DNA of 64,000 nucleotides from Rhizobium sp. Q54 (GTDB lineage Bacteria; Pseudomonadota; Alphaproteobacteria; UBA828). Where the stretch lies: contig CAMDDO010000001.1 in NCBI GenBank assembly GCA_945892755.1, positions 62,001 to 126,000 on the forward strand. Direction: 5' to 3'. The notes beneath the pieces were generated by a model, which was not told the DNA's origin, made no database searches, and worked only from the letters and a program-made list of their open reading frames with translations. The translations under genes were made by a program, and so were the position numbers. Shown here piece after piece: positions 29,521-38,197 of this stretch. Numbering within the stretch: position 1 is the first letter of the stretch; each line of letters starts with the position of its first letter.

Positions 29521-30459
29521 ATGATTCGTGACGCACCCCTCGCCGCGGTGCGCCCCTGGCGCGGGGCGATCTTCGCGCTGGCTTCGTCGGCTTGTTTTGG
29601 CGGCGCCGCGCCGGCCTCCAAATTATTGCTCGCCAAGATCGACCCGTTCTTGATGGCGGGGCTGCTTTATGCCGGCGCGGGCATCGGGCTGTCGGCGCTT
29701 TGGCTCGCGCGCGAGCTTGGCGCGCCGGGTTTGCCGCGCGGCCCGCGTTTGTCTGGCCGCGCCTGGTGGTGGTTTCTGGGCGCGACAATGTGCGGTGGCG
29801 GCCTGGGGCCCGTGCTCCTGATGCTGGGCCTGGCCCGTACCCCGGCCTCGACCGGCTCGCTTCTGCTCAATCTCGAGGCGGTGCTGACCGTGCTGATCGC
29901 GGGCGCTTTCTTCCGCGAGCGAATCCTCGGCCTGGTCGGGCTCGGCATTGCCGCCGTCATCGCGGGCGGCGTGATCCTTGCGTGGCAGGGCGAATTCATG
30001 CTGGGCGGGCCGCTTGGGCCGCTTGCGGTCGCGGGAGCCTGCTTCGCCTGGGCCCTCGACAACAACATGGTCCGACAGATCGCGCATCATGACCCGGTTC
30101 AGATCGCGGCGCTGCGCGGGCTGTGCGCCGGCGCGCTCGTGATCGCGCTCGCCTTTCTGATTGGCGCGAGCGGGGTTGACCCGTGGCTGATGGTAAGCGC
30201 CGGCGCGCTTGGCCTGTTCGGCTATGGCTTGCCGCTGGTCTTCTTCGTGATGGCGCTCCGCGATCTCGGCACGGCACGCACCGGCGCCATGTTCGCGACC
30301 GCGCCCTTTGTCGGCGCCATCGTCAGCATCCTCGCGCTCGGCGATCCGGTCACGCTGCAACTTGGTATCGCCGGAATCTGCATGGTGCTGGGCGTCTGGC
30401 TCATGCTTGCCGGTCAGCGCCGCTCCGAAGCGGCACCGGCCGGTGAGGGCACCGCCTAA
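29521..30459 (+). CDS. EamA/DMT-family transporter
   Basis: The 312-residue protein has about ten hydrophobic helices arranged as two EamA repeats, for example LASSACFGGAAPASKLLL in the first and a second repeat opening at LAVAGACFAWALDNN. Members export amino acids, metabolites or drugs with unknown specificity in most cases. It stands alone between the catabolic operon and the convergent ABC transporter genes. No ribosome site was recognised just before the ATG. Confidence 0.8.
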   Translation: MIRDAPLAAVRPWRGAIFALASSACFGGAAPASKLLLAKIDPFLMAGLLYAGAGIGLSALWLARELGAPGLPRGPRLSGRAWWWFLGATMCGGGLGPVLLMLGLARTPASTGSLLLNLEAVLTVLIAGAFFRERILGLVGLGIAAVIAGGVILAWQGEFMLGGPLGPLAVAGACFAWALDNNMVRQIAHHDPVQIAALRGLCAGALVIALAFLIGASGVDPWLMVSAGALGLFGYGLPLVFFVMALRDLGTARTGAMFATAPFVGAIVSILALGDPVTLQLGIAGICMVLGVWLMLAGQRRSEAAPAGEGTA

Positions 30460-30507
30460 TGGCGCGATGCCAACGGATGCTACCCATCCTTTGGCTGGAT
30501 CGGATCA

Positions 30508-31539
30508 CTAATCGCGCAGCGTCAACAACACCTTCTGCCGGTAATTGTCGGCGATTACGGCCAAGACCAGCAGAATGCCGACCACGATCATCTGCTGATA
30601 GGAGCCGATGCGCATGAGGTTCATGCCGTTCTGCACCAGAATGATGAAGATCGCGCCGAGTACGACATTGGCGAGCCGACCTGTACCACCGAAGAGACTC
30701 ACGCCGCCGATCGCGCAGGCCGCGATCGAGTTCAGCGGATAATCACTCCCGATATTCGATTCGCCGCTTTCAAGGCGTGCGGTCAGCATCAGCGCCGAGA
30801 CCGTCGTAATGGCGGCGCACACGACATAGGCCATGAACAAATAATAGCGCGTGCTGATGCCGGACAGCATCGAGGCCTTCAGATTGCCGCCAAGCGCATA
30901 AAAATATCGCCCCATGCGGGTCCAGGCCAACAGCACGTAGGTAATCACCACGAAGCCGATGGTGATCCAGATCGGCACCGGCACGCCGAGCGCCGAGCCA
31001 TAACCGAAGACGCCTGCGAATTCCTCGGGCATGCCATAGATCGGCGTGCCACCCGTGATGGTGAGCGCGATGCCGAAGACGATCGTCGACATGGCGAGCG
31101 TCATGATGAAAGGCGGCACGCGGAAGACCGCGACACCGACGCCGTTGATCGCTCCAACGATCAAGCCCGCGCCAAGCCCGGCCAGGCTGCCGAGGATGAT
31201 CGAGCCCCACACCGCCTCCTTGCCCGAGGCGTTGAAATGATCGACCATCACCATCGAGCTGATCACCGAAACGATGGCAAAGATGACGCCGACCGAAAGA
31301 TCGAGCCCGGCGGTCAGCAGCACAACCATTTGCGCCATCGCGACCATGACCAGATAGGTCGCCTGCCGGGCCACCAGCATGAAATTCTGCCCGGTCATGA
31401 AGGATTCGGTCGCGAAGGTGAAGATGATGATGGCGAAAACCAGAAACCACGGCAAAACACCGCCGCGCACGAACACCTGCGCAGCCACGCGCTCGATCGA
31501 ACCCATGAGTTCCACTTGCTTTCGCATGGCGCCGGCCAT
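30508..31539 (-). CDS. ABC transporter permease, ribose/RbsC type
   Basis: This 343-residue integral membrane protein (about nine or ten helices) belongs to the BPD_transp_2 permeases of sugar-type importers. The motif LLTAGLDLSVGVIFA and the later NSIAACAIGGVSLFGG, facing the ATPase, are diagnostic. It is last in a reverse operon of binding protein, ATPase and permease. The start is not certain: ATG at 31539 follows GGGGAG immediately, 31527 or 31506 are possible. The coding frame starts just before the ATPase gene stops at 31556. Confidence 0.88.
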   Translation of the reverse strand: MAGAMRKQVELMGSIERVAAQVFVRGGVLPWFLVFAIIIFTFATESFMTGQNFMLVARQATYLVMVAMAQMVVLLTAGLDLSVGVIFAIVSVISSMVMVDHFNASGKEAVWGSIILGSLAGLGAGLIVGAINGVGVAVFRVPPFIMTLAMSTIVFGIALTITGGTPIYGMPEEFAGVFGYGSALGVPVPIWITIGFVVITYVLLAWTRMGRYFYALGGNLKASMLSGISTRYYLFMAYVVCAAITTVSALMLTARLESGESNIGSDYPLNSIAACAIGGVSLFGGTGRLANVVLGAIFIILVQNGMNLMRIGSYQQMIVVGILLVLAVIADNYRQKVLLTLRD

Positions 31540-31555
31540 CTCCCCGTCTCCCCAG

Positions 31556-33124
31556 CTAAACCGTTTGTTTTTCGAAGAAGTGGCCGAGAACGGCCTGCTC
31601 GCTGATCTCTGCCTTGGGCAGCTCGGCACGCAATTCGCCCCGATACATGACGTAGGCGCGATTGGTCAGATGGAGGATCTCCGGCAAATCGGAAGAGATC
31701 AACAGAATGCCGGCGCCGGCCTCACAAAGCGTCTTGATGAAGTTATAGATATGAACACGGGCACCGACATCGACGCCGACCGTCGGCTCATCGAAAATGA
31801 ACAGCTTTACGTCGCGCGCGAGTGATTTGCCGACCAGCACTTTTTGCTGATTGCCGCCTGAGAAATGCTCGAGCGCGCGCTCGACATTGGGCGGGTCGAG
31901 ATCGAGCCGGCGCACCAAGTCCTTCACCACCGTACGCTCATTGGCGCGACGCAAGAAAAAGCCGTTCGAGAACGTGCGCAGCCAAAGCGACGAAAGCGCG
32001 ATGTTCTCGCGCACGTTCTGCATCATCACCAGACCTTCTTGGCGACGATCCGACGGCAAATAGTAAAGCCCGCGATCGAGCATGCGGCGCGGGCCCAGCT
32101 TGTTGGTCTTGCGCACCTCATAGACCACCTGGCCATTGAAAGAGATGCGCCCCGCGCTGATTTTTTCCAAGCCAAAACAGGCGCGACCGATCTGTGATTT
32201 GCCTGAACCAACCAGGCCGGCGAGACCCACGATCTCGCCCGCGCGGACATTGATCGAGACGTCGCGCACGCCGCCATCGGCGGTCGACAAATTCTCGATC
32301 TGAAGCAGATTGTCCTTCGGCGCGAAGTGCACCGCGGGGAAGACTTGATCGATGACCCGGCCGGTCATGAGCTCAACCAGCCTTTGATCGCTGGCTTCCT
32401 CGACCCCGATGGTCGCGACGAACTTGCCGTCGCGCAGCACCGTGATGCGATCGCCGATGCGCTTGATTTCGTTCATCCGATGCGTGATGTAGATGATCCC
32501 GATGCCTTCTTTCTTGATCTGCTCGATCAGCGCGAACAGGCGATCGGTTTCGCGCTCGGTCAAGGAGGCCGTGGGTTCATCGAAAATCATGACGGATGGT
32601 TTGGTGCGAAACGCCTTGGCGATTTCGACCATTTGTTGCTGCGCGCGCGACAGATACATCACCAGGTCGCGCGGCTTGAGGTCGAAGCCGAGGCGATCGA
32701 GTACTTCGCGCGCCTGCCGGCGCAGGCCCACTTTGTCGAGCAGCGGGCCCTTGTGGACCTCGGAGCCGAGGAACAGATTGTCCTCGATGGAGAGTTGCGG
32801 CACCAGGGAGAACTCCTGGAATACCGCGCTAATGCCGAGCGCGCGCGCGTGGTGAACCGAGGAAATGCTGATCGGCTCGTCCTTGAAGAAGATTCGCCCG
32901 CCTGACGGCCGATGAACCCCAGCGATGATCTGAATCATCGTCGACTTGCCGGCCCCATTCTCGCCGAACAGGACGTGGACCTCGCCCGGTCGCACGTCGA
33001 AATTCACCTGATCGAGCGCGAGCGTGCCCGGGAACTGCTTGGAGATCGCCTCCAAGCGCAAAAGAACAGGAGCACCAGAACCTTTCGGTTCCGGGCTCCC
33101 AACATCATCGCTGACCATGGCCAT
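31556..33124 (-). CDS. ABC transporter ATP-binding protein, sugar type with two ATPase domains
   Basis: The 522-residue product has two ABC domains in one chain, as in RbsA and MglA. The first has Walker A GENGAGKST, a degenerate signature LSRAQQQMVEIAK and Walker B VMIFDEPTA. The second has an altered Walker A GLVGSGKSQ, signature FSGGNQQKVLVGK and Walker B LFIFDEPTVGVD. This is the expected layout for carbohydrate-uptake-2 importers. The start could be ATG 33124 or 33118. It lies 32 bases after the binding-protein gene. Confidence 0.92.
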   Translation of the reverse strand: MAMVSDDVGSPEPKGSGAPVLLRLEAISKQFPGTLALDQVNFDVRPGEVHVLFGENGAGKSTMIQIIAGVHRPSGGRIFFKDEPISISSVHHARALGISAVFQEFSLVPQLSIEDNLFLGSEVHKGPLLDKVGLRRQAREVLDRLGFDLKPRDLVMYLSRAQQQMVEIAKAFRTKPSVMIFDEPTASLTERETDRLFALIEQIKKEGIGIIYITHRMNEIKRIGDRITVLRDGKFVATIGVEEASDQRLVELMTGRVIDQVFPAVHFAPKDNLLQIENLSTADGGVRDVSINVRAGEIVGLAGLVGSGKSQIGRACFGLEKISAGRISFNGQVVYEVRKTNKLGPRRMLDRGLYYLPSDRRQEGLVMMQNVRENIALSSLWLRTFSNGFFLRRANERTVVKDLVRRLDLDPPNVERALEHFSGGNQQKVLVGKSLARDVKLFIFDEPTVGVDVGARVHIYNFIKTLCEAGAGILLISSDLPEILHLTNRAYVMYRGELRAELPKAEISEQAVLGHFFEKQTV

Positions 33125-33156
33125 GAATCGGACTCAAACGCCGATGGTCTTCGTGC

Positions 33157-34350
33157 TCAGTCGACCGTGAACACCGGCGTCCAACCTTCGGGCGCCAGGG
33201 TCGTCGCGGTATTGAAGTCCTTGATATTTTCCGGCGTGACATTGGTCGGCACCGGCTGCACGTGCTCGGTGGTGAGGCCGGTCTTGTTGTATTCGGGTCG
33301 TCCGCCGGTAGCAAAGGGCTTCTTCTCCAGGATACGCACGGCCTGATCGATGCTAATCCGAGCTTGGATAATCATCTGGTCAGACGGGGCCATGGCCACG
33401 CGGCCCTGACCGACGAACATATGCATGCCTGGCGTGTAGTAATAAGCCACCAGCTTGACCTGCTTCTCGATGCCACGCTCGCGCACCGCCGAAACTGCGG
33501 CTTCGATCGCCGGGGCCACGCCGACGATATAGTCGAGATCCGTCTTGCCGCCCGAGGACTGCGCCTGGATGACGTCCTCGACTAGCGGCAGCTGAGTGTC
33601 CTTGTTTGTATTGCCCCATTTGGTGGAGATGAGTTCAGCGTCGCTGCCTTTCACGCCGGCGTTACAACCTTTGTCTCCTGCGACCGACCAACTGGCGCCG
33701 GGCGGGCCCGGGTACCAAGCGAGCTTCTTTTTGCCGCTACCGGCCGGATGTTGATCGGCAATCCACTTACAGGCGATGAAGCCCATGGTGTAGTAGCTCT
33801 CGAGCGATTTCGCATCGACCTTGGTGTCAATGCCGTTGATCAGGTCGATCGCAGGGAGGCCCTTACCGCGAATCTCCTCGATTTGCTTGGTGTTGCCATC
33901 GCCCGAAATCGCAGCAAAGATCAGCGCTTCTGCACCGTTGGCCACGCAATCTTCGATCTGGGCGATCTGCTTTTCGAGTTTGTCGTACCCGCCGGCCTCG
34001 ACCAGCGTGATCTTCTGGCCGAGCCGCTTGCCTTCTTCGATGATGCCGTAGGCCGCCCCCACCCAATATGAATCCGCGAGGTGCGGGAACGACACGCAGA
34101 TGTGGTGCTTCTTGGCGACATCGCCCGACATCAGCGGCACATAATCGACCACTTCTAGTTTGGCCGCGTCATTGGCCGGATCGGCCCAGCACTTGGGATC
34201 GCCGTCCGTGCAGGCCGGATTGTAGATTTGGACTTTGGCCGGCCACCATTGGGCCGCGTCTTCCGCCTTGGCTGCCGGTGCTTGCGTCAGTGCGCCGACG
34301 ACCATCGCCGCGCCGAGCGCCAATCCGGCGCCGATTGATAAGATCTTCAT
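33157..34350 (-). CDS. TorT-like periplasmic substrate-binding protein of the ABC importer
   Basis: The 397-residue protein has a signal peptide (about residues 1-29, cleavage after AKA) and a type I periplasmic-binding fold. The segments SFPHLADSYWVGAAYG, VEAGGYDKLEKQ and the pre-domain WWPAKVQIYNPA resemble TorT, which senses trimethylamine N-oxide with TorS in E. coli. Here it is tied to an ABC ATPase and permease rather than to a kinase, so it is probably the importer's ligand binder. Given the divergent dimethylformamidase genes, a methylated amine, amine oxide or amide is a reasonable but unproven ligand. GGGAGGG precedes the ATG. Confidence 0.85.
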   Translation of the reverse strand: MKILSIGAGLALGAAMVVGALTQAPAAKAEDAAQWWPAKVQIYNPACTDGDPKCWADPANDAAKLEVVDYVPLMSGDVAKKHHICVSFPHLADSYWVGAAYGIIEEGKRLGQKITLVEAGGYDKLEKQIAQIEDCVANGAEALIFAAISGDGNTKQIEEIRGKGLPAIDLINGIDTKVDAKSLESYYTMGFIACKWIADQHPAGSGKKKLAWYPGPPGASWSVAGDKGCNAGVKGSDAELISTKWGNTNKDTQLPLVEDVIQAQSSGGKTDLDYIVGVAPAIEAAVSAVRERGIEKQVKLVAYYYTPGMHMFVGQGRVAMAPSDQMIIQARISIDQAVRILEKKPFATGGRPEYNKTGLTTEHVQPVPTNVTPENIKDFNTATTLAPEGWTPVFTVD

Positions 34351-34899
34351 GTTGCTATTGCCCTCCCATTCATTGGCATTTGAGCGTCCGCCTCGCTCAG
34401 TCAGATGCGAAAGTCAGCATCGTTAGCGTGGCCCGTCAGATACCCGTTGTCAACGATGCTCAGGTCTTTGCAAGGAAAAGCAAAACTAGCCAATCATGCG
34501 TACATGCCGAACGCTCCGGGCGCTGCGTTTGCGTAGCACTTGCCCGGTCTGCGATTGGCCCTGAATCTGTCGGCTAGTCCCGCGTGAACCCGTGACGGCG
34601 TGCGCCAGAGGCGCCGTTTTCGCGATTGTGTCACTTCGGTTTGCATTGTCTTTTCGTTGAGGGCGTGCGCTCGGCAACGGCGACGCAACAACGCCTAAAA
34701 TTGAGTCGCGCGCGGCGCTCGGAAAATAATCGCTCAAGATCTCATAGAATTGGTCCGACCAAATCGAATGCTCGCTCCAGGAATCCGGCTTGTTCTTATT
34801 GAAAGCGAGCGCCCCCACGCCTACGCTGAATCTGTCGTCGACAAAAGTTTGACGACGCCCTGAGGGGCAAGCGGTCGCGCAATAAATCGGGAGGGACGC
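34351..34899. other. 549-base divergent intergenic region with no intact gene
   Basis: This is the longest non-coding stretch of the window and must hold promoters for both the ABC importer (minus) and the dimethylformamidase genes (plus). It contains inverted repeats near 34416-34460. A minus-strand open stretch at about 34670-34845 has a natural-looking amino-acid mix (for example KPDSWSEHSIWSDQFYE), unlike the arginine/alanine-rich shadow frames elsewhere, but it has no convincing start or ribosome site and its frame continues antisense to the next gene. It may be a remnant of a regulator or other gene. Base composition is more AT-rich than its surroundings. Confidence 0.6.
34416..34460 (-). 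promoter_or_regulatory. Inverted repeats and a possible -35 element ahead of the ABC importer operon
   Basis: AGCATCGTT (34416-34424) and its exact complement AACGATGCT (34452-34460) flank a 27-base spacer. Overlapping the right arm is the palindrome CGTTGTCAACG (34445-34455), whose minus strand supplies TTGACA, a perfect -35 hexamer. No good -10 hexamer is seen at the right spacing. The arrangement could be a repressor site or a leader hairpin about 65 bases before the binding-protein ATG. Confidence 0.35.
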
Positions 34900-35316
34900 A
34901 TGGCGACCAAGACAGGCGTGCAGCTCAATCTTGGCTATACGGCAACCGACGATTTCATCACCCGCACCTGGATCCTGCCGCTTCTGGCCGACAAGGCGAA
35001 GCGCGCGAAATTGATCGAGGAGCATCGCAACAATCCGGTCGGCAAGCCGGGCAAGGCCGGCAAGGCGGCGGTACAGCACAGCGACGATCTCGCGCGCGTC
35101 ATCGACAAATTTCGGCGCGCGCCGCAAGCCGGCAAATATGTTCGCATCGCGGTGGTGCCGCACAAGGAATACGCCATCGGCGTGCTTTCGGGCGTCCGCG
35201 GCAAGCCGGTCAAGGTGCTCGAGAACAAGACCTACAAGAGCGAAGACGAGTGCGAACACGCGATCTTCGTGCGGCGCGTCGAAGACTTCTTGGCCGCCTA
35301 TCGCGTGAAAAAATAA
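34900..35316 (+). CDS. dmfA1: N,N-dimethylformamidase alpha (small) subunit-like protein
   Basis: This basic 138-residue protein lies directly before the large dimethylformamidase subunit gene and has the size of the DMFase alpha chain (about 130 residues). It begins with a divergent segment and has a lysine-rich central stretch. Its C-terminal half matches the small-subunit pattern (DFLAAYRVKK at the end). In the known enzyme the small subunit packs on the large one in an (alpha-beta)2 unit or larger assemblies and carries no iron. A GGGAGGG site precedes the ATG. The symbol is by recognition of the pair rather than of this chain alone. Confidence 0.72.
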   Translation: MATKTGVQLNLGYTATDDFITRTWILPLLADKAKRAKLIEEHRNNPVGKPGKAGKAAVQHSDDLARVIDKFRRAPQAGKYVRIAVVPHKEYAIGVLSGVRGKPVKVLENKTYKSEDECEHAIFVRRVEDFLAAYRVKK

Positions 35317-35398
35317 CTGGCACCCGACGCAACCGGCTTTGGCGCGGCGGCGCTGGCACAGCGCGGCGCGCGCCTGACGACATCAGGGAGGGACAAGC

Positions 35399-37759
35399 AT
35401 GCTTCGGATCGTGGGCTATTCGGATTGTTATTCGCTCCACCCCGGCGACACCATCAAGTTCTATGTCAATTCGGAGAAGGGTGAGTCGTATCAAGCTGAC
35501 ATCGTGCGCCTGATTCACGGCGACACCAACCCGGAGGGACCGGGCTTCAAGGAAGAAGTCAAAAAGACCCCGGTCAGCGCCAAATACAAGGGCCGCAACC
35601 AGAAGATCCATGGCGGCTCCTATGTGATCGTGCCGAACGATCCGCGCTTCAATCTTCAGAGCTTCACGCTGCAGGCGATGATTTTCCCGACCACGCCCGA
35701 AAAAGGCATGCAGGGCATCCTGACCAAATGGGACCATGGCAAGAAGGCGGGCTATGGCCTGATCATTGACGACAAGGGCTGCCTCGCGGTCGGCATCGCG
35801 AACGACAAGGGCAAGATGACCATGCTCTCGAGCGGCAAGAAGCTCCTGCGCAAGGTCTGGTACCTCGCCGCCGCGAGCTATGACGCGGAATCGGGCAAGC
35901 TCAAGCTTTATCAAATTCCGATCCCGACCTCGGCCAATGGCGGGCTTGGCATGTCGCTCGTGCATCCCTTGAGCGAAACCTCGCGCATCGTTTCGCAGGA
36001 CGCCAAGCTCGGCGCACCCGCCGCCAATGACGCGCCGTTTCTGATGGGCGCCTGGGCGGAAAAGCCGCGCTCCGGCCGACGCATTTTCGGGGCGCATTAC
36101 AAGGAAGCAACCAGCCCGGTCGAGCTCCCGGTTCAAGGCGGCTGTTATAACGGCAAGATCGACCGGCCGCGGCTCGCCCGCCGCGCCCTCAGTCACGCCG
36201 AGATCGATGCGCTCGCGCGCGGCTACAGATATTGCCCGAGCGAATTGCGCAATGAGGTGATCGCGGCGTGGGATTTCCACGCCAATATCAGCAACAACAT
36301 CGCCTCGACCTACATCATCGACACCTCGACCAGTTTGTTGAACGGCCACGCGGTCAATCTGCCGGCGCGCGGCATGACCGGCTATAACTGGACCGCGGAT
36401 GAGATCGTCTATCATCACAAGCCCGAGGAATATGGCGCGATCCATTTCCACGATGACGACATCGACGATGCGCGTTGGGAAGTCGATTTCGAATTCACCG
36501 TGCCGGCTGGTTGGAAAAGCGGCGTCTATGCGGCGCGGCTCCGCATCAATGGGGAGTCGACGCCCGAGACCGAGGACTATGTGCCGTTCTTCCTCCGTCC
36601 GCCCAAGGGCACGACCACGGCCGACATCTGCTTCATCGTGCCGCTGCAAAGCTACCTCGCCTATTCGAACGACAATCTCGGCGCGAACTCGGTCGCGGCC
36701 CAGTTGCTCGGTGGCAAAGTGCCAATCTTGCAGGCGTCCGACCTGTTCCTCAACGAACACCGCGAATATGGCCTTTCGACATATTCATGCCACTCGGATG
36801 GCTCGGGCGTGTGCTATTCCTCGCGCCTGCGGCCCATTCTCAACATGCGGCCCAAATATCGCCACTGGCTGTCGCCTTCGCTCTGGCAGCTCAATGGCGA
36901 TCTGCACTTGACCGACTGGCTCGAGGAGATGGGCTTCAATTTCGACGTCCACACCGATGAGGATTTGCAACGCGAGGGCGTCGACCTGCTGAAAAAATAC
37001 CGCGGGGTGCTGACCGGCACGCACCCGGAATATGCCTCCGAGAAAATGCTCGACGCCTATGAGGCCTATCAGCAGCATGGCGGGCGTTGGCTCTATCTCG
37101 GCGCCGACGGCTTCTATTGGGTGACCGAATTCCACCCCGACAATTACAACATCGTCGAAGTGCGCAAGGGTGAGGCCGGCACGCGGGCCTGGACCGCCAA
37201 TCCGGGCGAATACAACAACGCCTTCGATGGCAAATATGGCGGCATGTGGCGCGCGCGCGGACGTATCCCGACCAAGGTGTGCGGCCTCACCTTCACCGGC
37301 TATGGCTTCGACGTGTCGACTTATTATCGCCGCATGCCGGATAGCGAACGGCCCGAATGCGCCTGGATGTTCAACGGCATCGGCAAGGACGAGATCATCG
37401 GCGATTTCGGCCTGGTTGGCGGCGGCGCGGCAGGGCTCGAGATCGATCGCTATGACCTCGAATTCGGCACGCCGCACAATGCCTATCTGCTCGGACGCTC
37501 GGAAGGTCATACCGATCTGATGATGCAGGTAAACGAAGAAATTCATTTCACCTGTCGTGGCTATTATGGCGGCGGCGATGAGAACCCGATGATCCGTGCC
37601 GACATGATCTACTACAAGACGCCGAATGACGGCGGCGTATTCGCGCCCGGCTCGCTTGCCTGGTGCGGCTCGCTCTCGCACAACAATTACAAGAACAACG
37701 TCTCCAAACTGATGGAGAACGTGATCAAGGGTTTCCTGAAGCCGGGCCCCTTGCCCTGA
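35399..37759 (+). CDS. dmfA2: N,N-dimethylformamidase beta (large) subunit-like iron amidohydrolase
   Basis: The 786-residue protein matches the large subunit of dimethylformamidase, which hydrolyses DMF to dimethylamine and formate. An N-terminal beta domain (GYSDCYSLHPGDTIKF) is followed by a LamG-like jelly roll (about residues 75-270) and a C-terminal catalytic domain. From memory, the iron of the characterised enzyme is held by Tyr399, Tyr440 and Glu521. Here Y422 (SYLAYSND), Y462 (STYSCHS) and E544 (THPEYAS) occur with nearly the same spacing. The real substrate may be another N-substituted formamide or amide. GGGAGGG precedes the ATG, 82 bases after the small-subunit gene. A terminator hairpin follows. 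Confidence 0.82.
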   Translation: MLRIVGYSDCYSLHPGDTIKFYVNSEKGESYQADIVRLIHGDTNPEGPGFKEEVKKTPVSAKYKGRNQKIHGGSYVIVPNDPRFNLQSFTLQAMIFPTTPEKGMQGILTKWDHGKKAGYGLIIDDKGCLAVGIANDKGKMTMLSSGKKLLRKVWYLAAASYDAESGKLKLYQIPIPTSANGGLGMSLVHPLSETSRIVSQDAKLGAPAANDAPFLMGAWAEKPRSGRRIFGAHYKEATSPVELPVQGGCYNGKIDRPRLARRALSHAEIDALARGYRYCPSELRNEVIAAWDFHANISNNIASTYIIDTSTSLLNGHAVNLPARGMTGYNWTADEIVYHHKPEEYGAIHFHDDDIDDARWEVDFEFTVPAGWKSGVYAARLRINGESTPETEDYVPFFLRPPKGTTTADICFIVPLQSYLAYSNDNLGANSVAAQLLGGKVPILQASDLFLNEHREYGLSTYSCHSDGSGVCYSSRLRPILNMRPKYRHWLSPSLWQLNGDLHLTDWLEEMGFNFDVHTDEDLQREGVDLLKKYRGVLTGTHPEYASEKMLDAYEAYQQHGGRWLYLGADGFYWVTEFHPDNYNIVEVRKGEAGTRAWTANPGEYNNAFDGKYGGMWRARGRIPTKVCGLTFTGYGFDVSTYYRRMPDSERPECAWMFNGIGKDEIIGDFGLVGGGAAGLEIDRYDLEFGTPHNAYLLGRSEGHTDLMMQVNEEIHFTCRGYYGGGDENPMIRADMIYYKTPNDGGVFAPGSLAWCGSLSHNNYKNNVSKLMENVIKGFLKPGPLP

Positions 37760-37781
37760 GCCTTTGGGCTCGCGATGATAG

Positions 37782-37812
37782 CGGGGCGGCTCGCAAGGGC
37801 CGCCCCGTTTGA
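37782..37812 (+). terminator. Intrinsic terminator after the dimethylformamidase genes
   Basis: A 9-base-pair GC stem (CGGGGCGGC at 37782-37790 pairing with 37799-37807) and 8-base loop are followed by TTTGATTT. It lies 22 bases after the large-subunit stop and just before the ribosome site of the next gene, so downstream genes may be expressed less than the DMFase or from read-through. Confidence 0.75.
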
Positions 37813-37837
37813 TTTCGAGATGCGGGAGAGAGAGGCC

Positions 37838-38197
37838 ATGCCAACCGATCCTGATCGCTGGCTCAAGCCAGGCTACACGCCCTCCGCCAAAGTGCGGCCG
37901 ACCGATCTCGACCGGCGGAGTCCGCGTTTGCCCGAGCTTCTCAAGGGGCTCGACCGAGATAAGCTCGCCGAGTTCGCCCAGGTGCTGTTTCAGTTGAACG
38001 GTTTTCGGCGCGGACCCGTGAAGGGCTATTACGTCGTGGTCGAGACCAAGCCCGGCGTGGAATGGAAAGTCGGCCAGCTTTGCGCCGATCCTGACGCACC
38101 GCTCCATATCGTCGATGAGCGCAGCTTCGATAACAGCGATGAACCGCTGAAACTCGCCGAAGCGCTGCGCGCGGCCGACCCGCCGCGCTATGGCTGA
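37838..38197 (+). CDS. Small hypothetical protein between DMFase and the FAD monooxygenase
   Basis: I do not recognise this 119-residue protein. It is soluble, with no signal peptide or membrane segment. Its middle is predicted alpha/beta with YYVVVETKPGVEWKVGQ, and it has an acidic C-terminal half ending in ALRAADPPRYG. A purine-rich GGGAGAGAGAGG stands before the ATG, which is preferred to an in-frame ATG at 37775 that lies inside the terminator hairpin. It overlaps the following monooxygenase gene by eight bases, so the two products are probably made together. Confidence 0.65.
   Translation: MPTDPDRWLKPGYTPSAKVRPTDLDRRSPRLPELLKGLDRDKLAEFAQVLFQLNGFRRGPVKGYYVVVETKPGVEWKVGQLCADPDAPLHIVDERSFDNSDEPLKLAEALRAADPPRYG

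Noticed and set aside
34486-35259. 257-codon minus-strand frame spanning the DMFase small subunit and its upstream region
   Set aside because: Half is antisense to the small subunit and the rest has no start or ribosome site; only the 34670-34845 part is kept as a possible remnant.
35210-38107. Two long minus-strand frames opposite the dimethylformamidase large subunit
   Set aside because: Both are antisense to a recognised protein and show no motif of their own.
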